DNA of 7,288 bases from Verrucomicrobiales bacterium (GTDB lineage: Bacteria; Verrucomicrobiota; Verrucomicrobiia; Limisphaerales; UBA9464), in NCBI GenBank assembly GCA_003445095.1, contig DLVS01000804.1, positions 1 through 7,288 of the forward strand, in the 5' to 3' direction. Shown here one piece after another: positions 5,370 to 7,288 of the stretch (its first letter is position 1; each line of letters starts with the position of its first letter). The notes under the pieces were generated by a model. That model did no database searches and was not told where the DNA came from. It saw nothing but the letters and a program-made list of their open reading frames with translations. Made by a program: the position numbers and the translations under genes.

Positions 5370-5941
5370 GAGCGATGGGATTGGAGTTTGGAAGAGGGGG
5401 ATTGAACCCGGTCGAAACTGCTCTGCAACTCGTCCAGCGCCGCACGCAACCGGTATTTGACCGTGCTCGTCGCCACACCCAGAGCGTCGGCAGTGTCCTT
5501 AAGCGTGAGTCCCTGATAGTAGTGTAAGTGAATCGTGATTCGGACCTCGGGTTGGAGGCGATCCACCGCGGCATAGAGTCCACGGGCGACCTCGGCGATG
5601 GCCGCAACTTCCGCGGGACCAGGTTCAGGCGCCACTTGGGTCTGCCACCATTCATCGGTTTGCGGTTCACCTCGCCGGTCCGCTCGCCGCCAGTCCACAT
5701 AAACGTGGTGGGCAATTCCATGCATCCACGACGACACGGACGAAGCCCCCGAGTAATTTCTGAGCGACTTCCACACCCTCGTAAAAGTTTGCTGAGTCAG
5801 GTCCTCGGCATCCTGGTCGCTACCAGCAAGCCGCCGGACAAAGGCATAGATACGTGGATAAAACTCAGAGATGAGCCGGTTGGCCGCCCGTTCGTCGCCA
5901 GACTGGGCGGCGGCGACAACATTTTGGATGGAGGCTTCCAT
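5366..5941 (-). CDS. ECF-type RNA polymerase sigma factor (sigma-70 family)
   Basis: A 191-aa sigma factor with the two-domain ECF layout. Region 2 covers about 21-90: FYPRIYAFVRRLAGSDQDAE, then D-L-T-Q-Q-T-F-T-R-V-W (core binding and -10 recognition), and SSWMHGIAHHVYVDWRRADR. An acidic/Pro linker follows at 92-112. Region 4 covers about 120-172 (LYAAVDRLQPEVRITIHLHY, then YQGLTLKDTADALGVATSTVKYRL), where the helix-turn-helix at 145-167 would read the -35 element. A short Ser/Gln-rich tail follows. The ATG at 5941 gives the usual 20-residue lead-in (MEASIQNVVAAAQSGDE). No good Shine-Dalgarno is seen. It heads a three-gene operon and overlaps the next gene by 4 nt. It probably directs transcription of envelope genes and perhaps its own operon. 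The regulon cannot be read from this window. Confidence 0.95.
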   Translation of the reverse strand: MEASIQNVVAAAQSGDERAANRLISEFYPRIYAFVRRLAGSDQDAEDLTQQTFTRVWKSLRNYSGASSVSSWMHGIAHHVYVDWRRADRRGEPQTDEWWQTQVAPEPGPAEVAAIAEVARGLYAAVDRLQPEVRITIHLHYYQGLTLKDTADALGVATSTVKYRLRAALDELQSSFDRVQSPSSKLQSHRS

Positions 5942-5990
5942 GCGTCACTGAGTTGGTCGAAAACCCTCGGTAGATTGGCCAAAAGAATCT

Positions 5991-6004
5991 TTGAAAACTT
6001 TCAA
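5991..6004. promoter_or_regulatory. Palindrome upstream of the sigma operon
   Basis: TTGAAA (5991-5996) and TTTCAA (5999-6004) form a perfect 6-bp inverted repeat with a 2-nt spacer, 50 bp before the sigma factor start. On the minus strand the distal arm reads TTGAAA and resembles a -35 hexamer, but I see no matching -10 at 16-18 nt. It may be an operator or part of an ECF promoter for this operon. Confidence 0.3.
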
Positions 6005-6023
6005 GCGCGCCTCGCGCCCAATG

Positions 6024-6037
6024 AGCCACTGGTGGCT
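6024..6037 (-). terminator. Possible hairpin after the MgtC-like gene
   Basis: AGCCAC (6024-6029) and GTGGCT (6032-6037) make a perfect stem starting 17 nt after the stop codon of the membrane protein gene in the transcription direction. With only 2 nt between the full arms, the RNA would fold as 5 bp with a 4-nt loop. A second GC hairpin, GCGCG/CGCGC (6005-6009 and 6013-6017), lies beyond it and is followed by TTGAAAGTTTTC. Neither has a clean U-tract, so termination is only suggested. Confidence 0.25.
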
Positions 6038-6054
6038 GGACCGAAGCAATGATC

Positions 6055-7288
6055 CTAAAACAACAGCAACCAGATAACCCCGGCGGCCAGGGCAGCGGCG
6101 AAACCGGTCAAAACGCGCCGTGCCACGGCTCGGCTGCCCAGCGAGAGCACAATCCCACCTTTGAACATCAAGTTCGCCAGCGAAGCGACGAGGATGACTC
6201 GACCTGCCGTGCGACTATCCACATCTCCATGCTGCGCCAGCTGAGCGGTGGACAGGGTAATTGCGTCCATATCGGTCAGGCCGGACAGGACGGCGACAGC
6301 GTACAATCCGCGTTCGCCGAAATAGTGCTTCGCCGCGGCCAACGCGAAGAGGACGACGGCGTACAAGGCGGCGAAACTGAGCGCCATCTTGAGTTCGGTA
6401 GGATTGCTCGCCGAGGCGAGTTCACCGGTCTCGCGCCGGCTTCGCCACCAAGAGGCGACCGCTACCAGGCTCGTCACAACGAGCATCGCGGCCAACGGCG
6501 GCGCAAGTCCGAAAAACTGTGCGGGGGCCGTCGCGGCGGAGAGAACTAGCACCCGCGCGAACACCACCGCCGCCGCCAGCAAGATCACCATCGCCGCCAG
6601 GGAAGCAGCGCCTGAAGCCACCTCACCCTTGGCCTTACGCGCGTAGGTCACAGTCGTGGCGGTGCTCGAGATGAGTCCACCGAGGATGCCGCCGAGCACG
6701 GAGCCGGCACGACTACCCAGGAGTTTGTAGGCGACGTAACTGCCCAAGCTAATCCCGGTGATCAAGACCACGAGCCACCACATGCGGTGTGGATTGAAGA
6801 CGTCGAATGGCCCGAAAGTGCGGTTCGGTAGCAGCGGCAGTACGACCAACGCGACCACCACGAACTGCATGATGGCCCGCATGTCTTGGTCACCGATCTT
6901 TCGAGCGAACCCATGCAATTGCGGCCGCAGGTGCAATAGCACGGCGGTCGCGGCACCCAGCACAACCGCTTCAGCAGTACGCCCTAATCCCGCGGCGGCA
7001 CCGACGAGAAACATGACTAACAACGCTACTTCGGTCGTAAGACCGGGATCGCGTTCGGGCCGGAGATTCTGGCTCCACGCGCCGAGGACCGCGAGGGCCG
7101 CCACGGCTGCGAGACCCACACCGACCAGCCAGTTGCCTACCTCTGCTCCCAGGACGGCACAGAGTCCGCCGAGGAGAGCCGTGAGCGCGAACGTGCGGAA
7201 TCCGGCGGTCAGCGAACCTGCCCGCTCTCGCTGCAACCCAACCAACAGGCCGAGTCCCAAGGCGAGACCAAGGTTAAGAAAGTCTTCG
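6055..7288 (-). CDS. MgtC/SapB-DUF4010 family polytopic membrane protein (N-terminus outside the window)
   Basis: About 410 residues of an integral membrane protein are present; the frame is open to the window edge (...EDFLNLGLALGLGLLVGLQRER), so the true start lies beyond 7288. A TTG at 7260 is available but would cut into the first membrane helix. The first third is MgtC/SapB-like: the G-L-L-V-G-L-Q-R-E motif, AGFRTFALTALLGGL, then repeated hydrophobic helices. The rest matches DUF4010: PNRTFGPFDVFNPHRMWW, SYVAYKLLGSRAGSVLGGIL, GGLISSTATTVTYARKAK, and SGLTDMDAITLSTAQLA near the end. Roughly 11-13 membrane segments are visible. MgtC proteins are linked to Mg2+ limitation and modulation of membrane ATPases, but for this longer fused form the substrate and function are not established. 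It ends 113 bp before the sigma operon on the same strand, and co-transcription is possible but not shown. Confidence 0.9.
   Translation of the reverse strand, partial: EDFLNLGLALGLGLLVGLQRERAGSLTAGFRTFALTALLGGLCAVLGAEVGNWLVGVGLAAVAALAVLGAWSQNLRPERDPGLTTEVALLVMFLVGAAAGLGRTAEAVVLGAATAVLLHLRPQLHGFARKIGDQDMRAIMQFVVVALVVLPLLPNRTFGPFDVFNPHRMWWLVVLITGISLGSYVAYKLLGSRAGSVLGGILGGLISSTATTVTYARKAKGEVASGAASLAAMVILLAAAVVFARVLVLSAATAPAQFFGLAPPLAAMLVVTSLVAVASWWRSRRETGELASASNPTELKMALSFAALYAVVLFALAAAKHYFGERGLYAVAVLSGLTDMDAITLSTAQLAQHGDVDSRTAGRVILVASLANLMFKGGIVLSLGSRAVARRVLTGFAAALAAGVIWLLLF

Noticed and set aside
6049..6549. Plus-strand frame of 166 codons antisense to the MgtC-like gene
   Set aside because: Composition dominated by Arg, Gly and Gln, typical of the reverse of a hydrophobic membrane protein gene.

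Overview
The window is about 60% GC and reads as bacterial chromosome, most probably from Verrucomicrobiota (Pedosphaera/Limisphaera-like soil or sediment lineages) or a close PVC relative. The main clue is an ECF sigma operon whose second product carries the C-terminal half of the pseudopilin/DUF1559-type proteins that are abundant in that group, recognisable by C-V-N-N-L-K-Q-x-G-L-A-L-R and a late H-x6-D-G. Several starts also lack a clear Shine-Dalgarno. No rRNA, tRNA, CRISPR array or insertion sequence was seen. The taxonomic call is inference.

Layout from left to right. (1) 1-192 has no firm gene, only an open minus-strand frame running off the edge. (2) 193-1272, minus: a radical SAM protein with a SPASM-like C-terminus. 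Directly upstream is a 32-codon small frame (1269-1367, minus) that overlaps its start by ATGA and has its own GAGGA at good spacing. It is a candidate precursor or leader peptide. (3) 1434-2699, minus: an exported serine hydrolase of the beta-lactamase/PBP fold. (4) 2922-3547, plus: a two-gene VapBC-type toxin-antitoxin module, a Phd/YefM-like antitoxin and a PIN-domain toxin overlapping by ATGA, with a perfect 8-bp inverted repeat abutting the antitoxin start. (5) 3743-5941, minus: a three-gene ECF sigma operon. Its order is sigma factor, an ATGA-coupled membrane protein with an anti-sigma-like N-terminus, a coiled coil and a pseudopilin-type C-terminal domain, then a second membrane-anchored coiled-coil protein. 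(6) 6055-7288, minus: an MgtC/SapB-DUF4010 polytopic membrane protein whose N-terminus lies outside the window.

How the genes work together. The sigma factor and its two membrane partners look like one envelope-sensing unit: a cytoplasmic sigma factor, a single-pass protein likely to restrain it, and a second single-pass protein, both with coiled coils on the far side of the membrane. The anti-sigma-like N-terminus has no visible zinc-binding HxxxCxxC motif, and its extracytoplasmic sensor would be a pilin-derived domain lacking the pilin N-terminal helix. This is the most distinctive system in the window. The small frame coupled to the radical SAM gene is the second. The toxin-antitoxin module sits between two minus-strand transcription units and looks like an independent insertion-type cassette. 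The hydrolase and the MgtC-like protein show no evident functional link to the rest.
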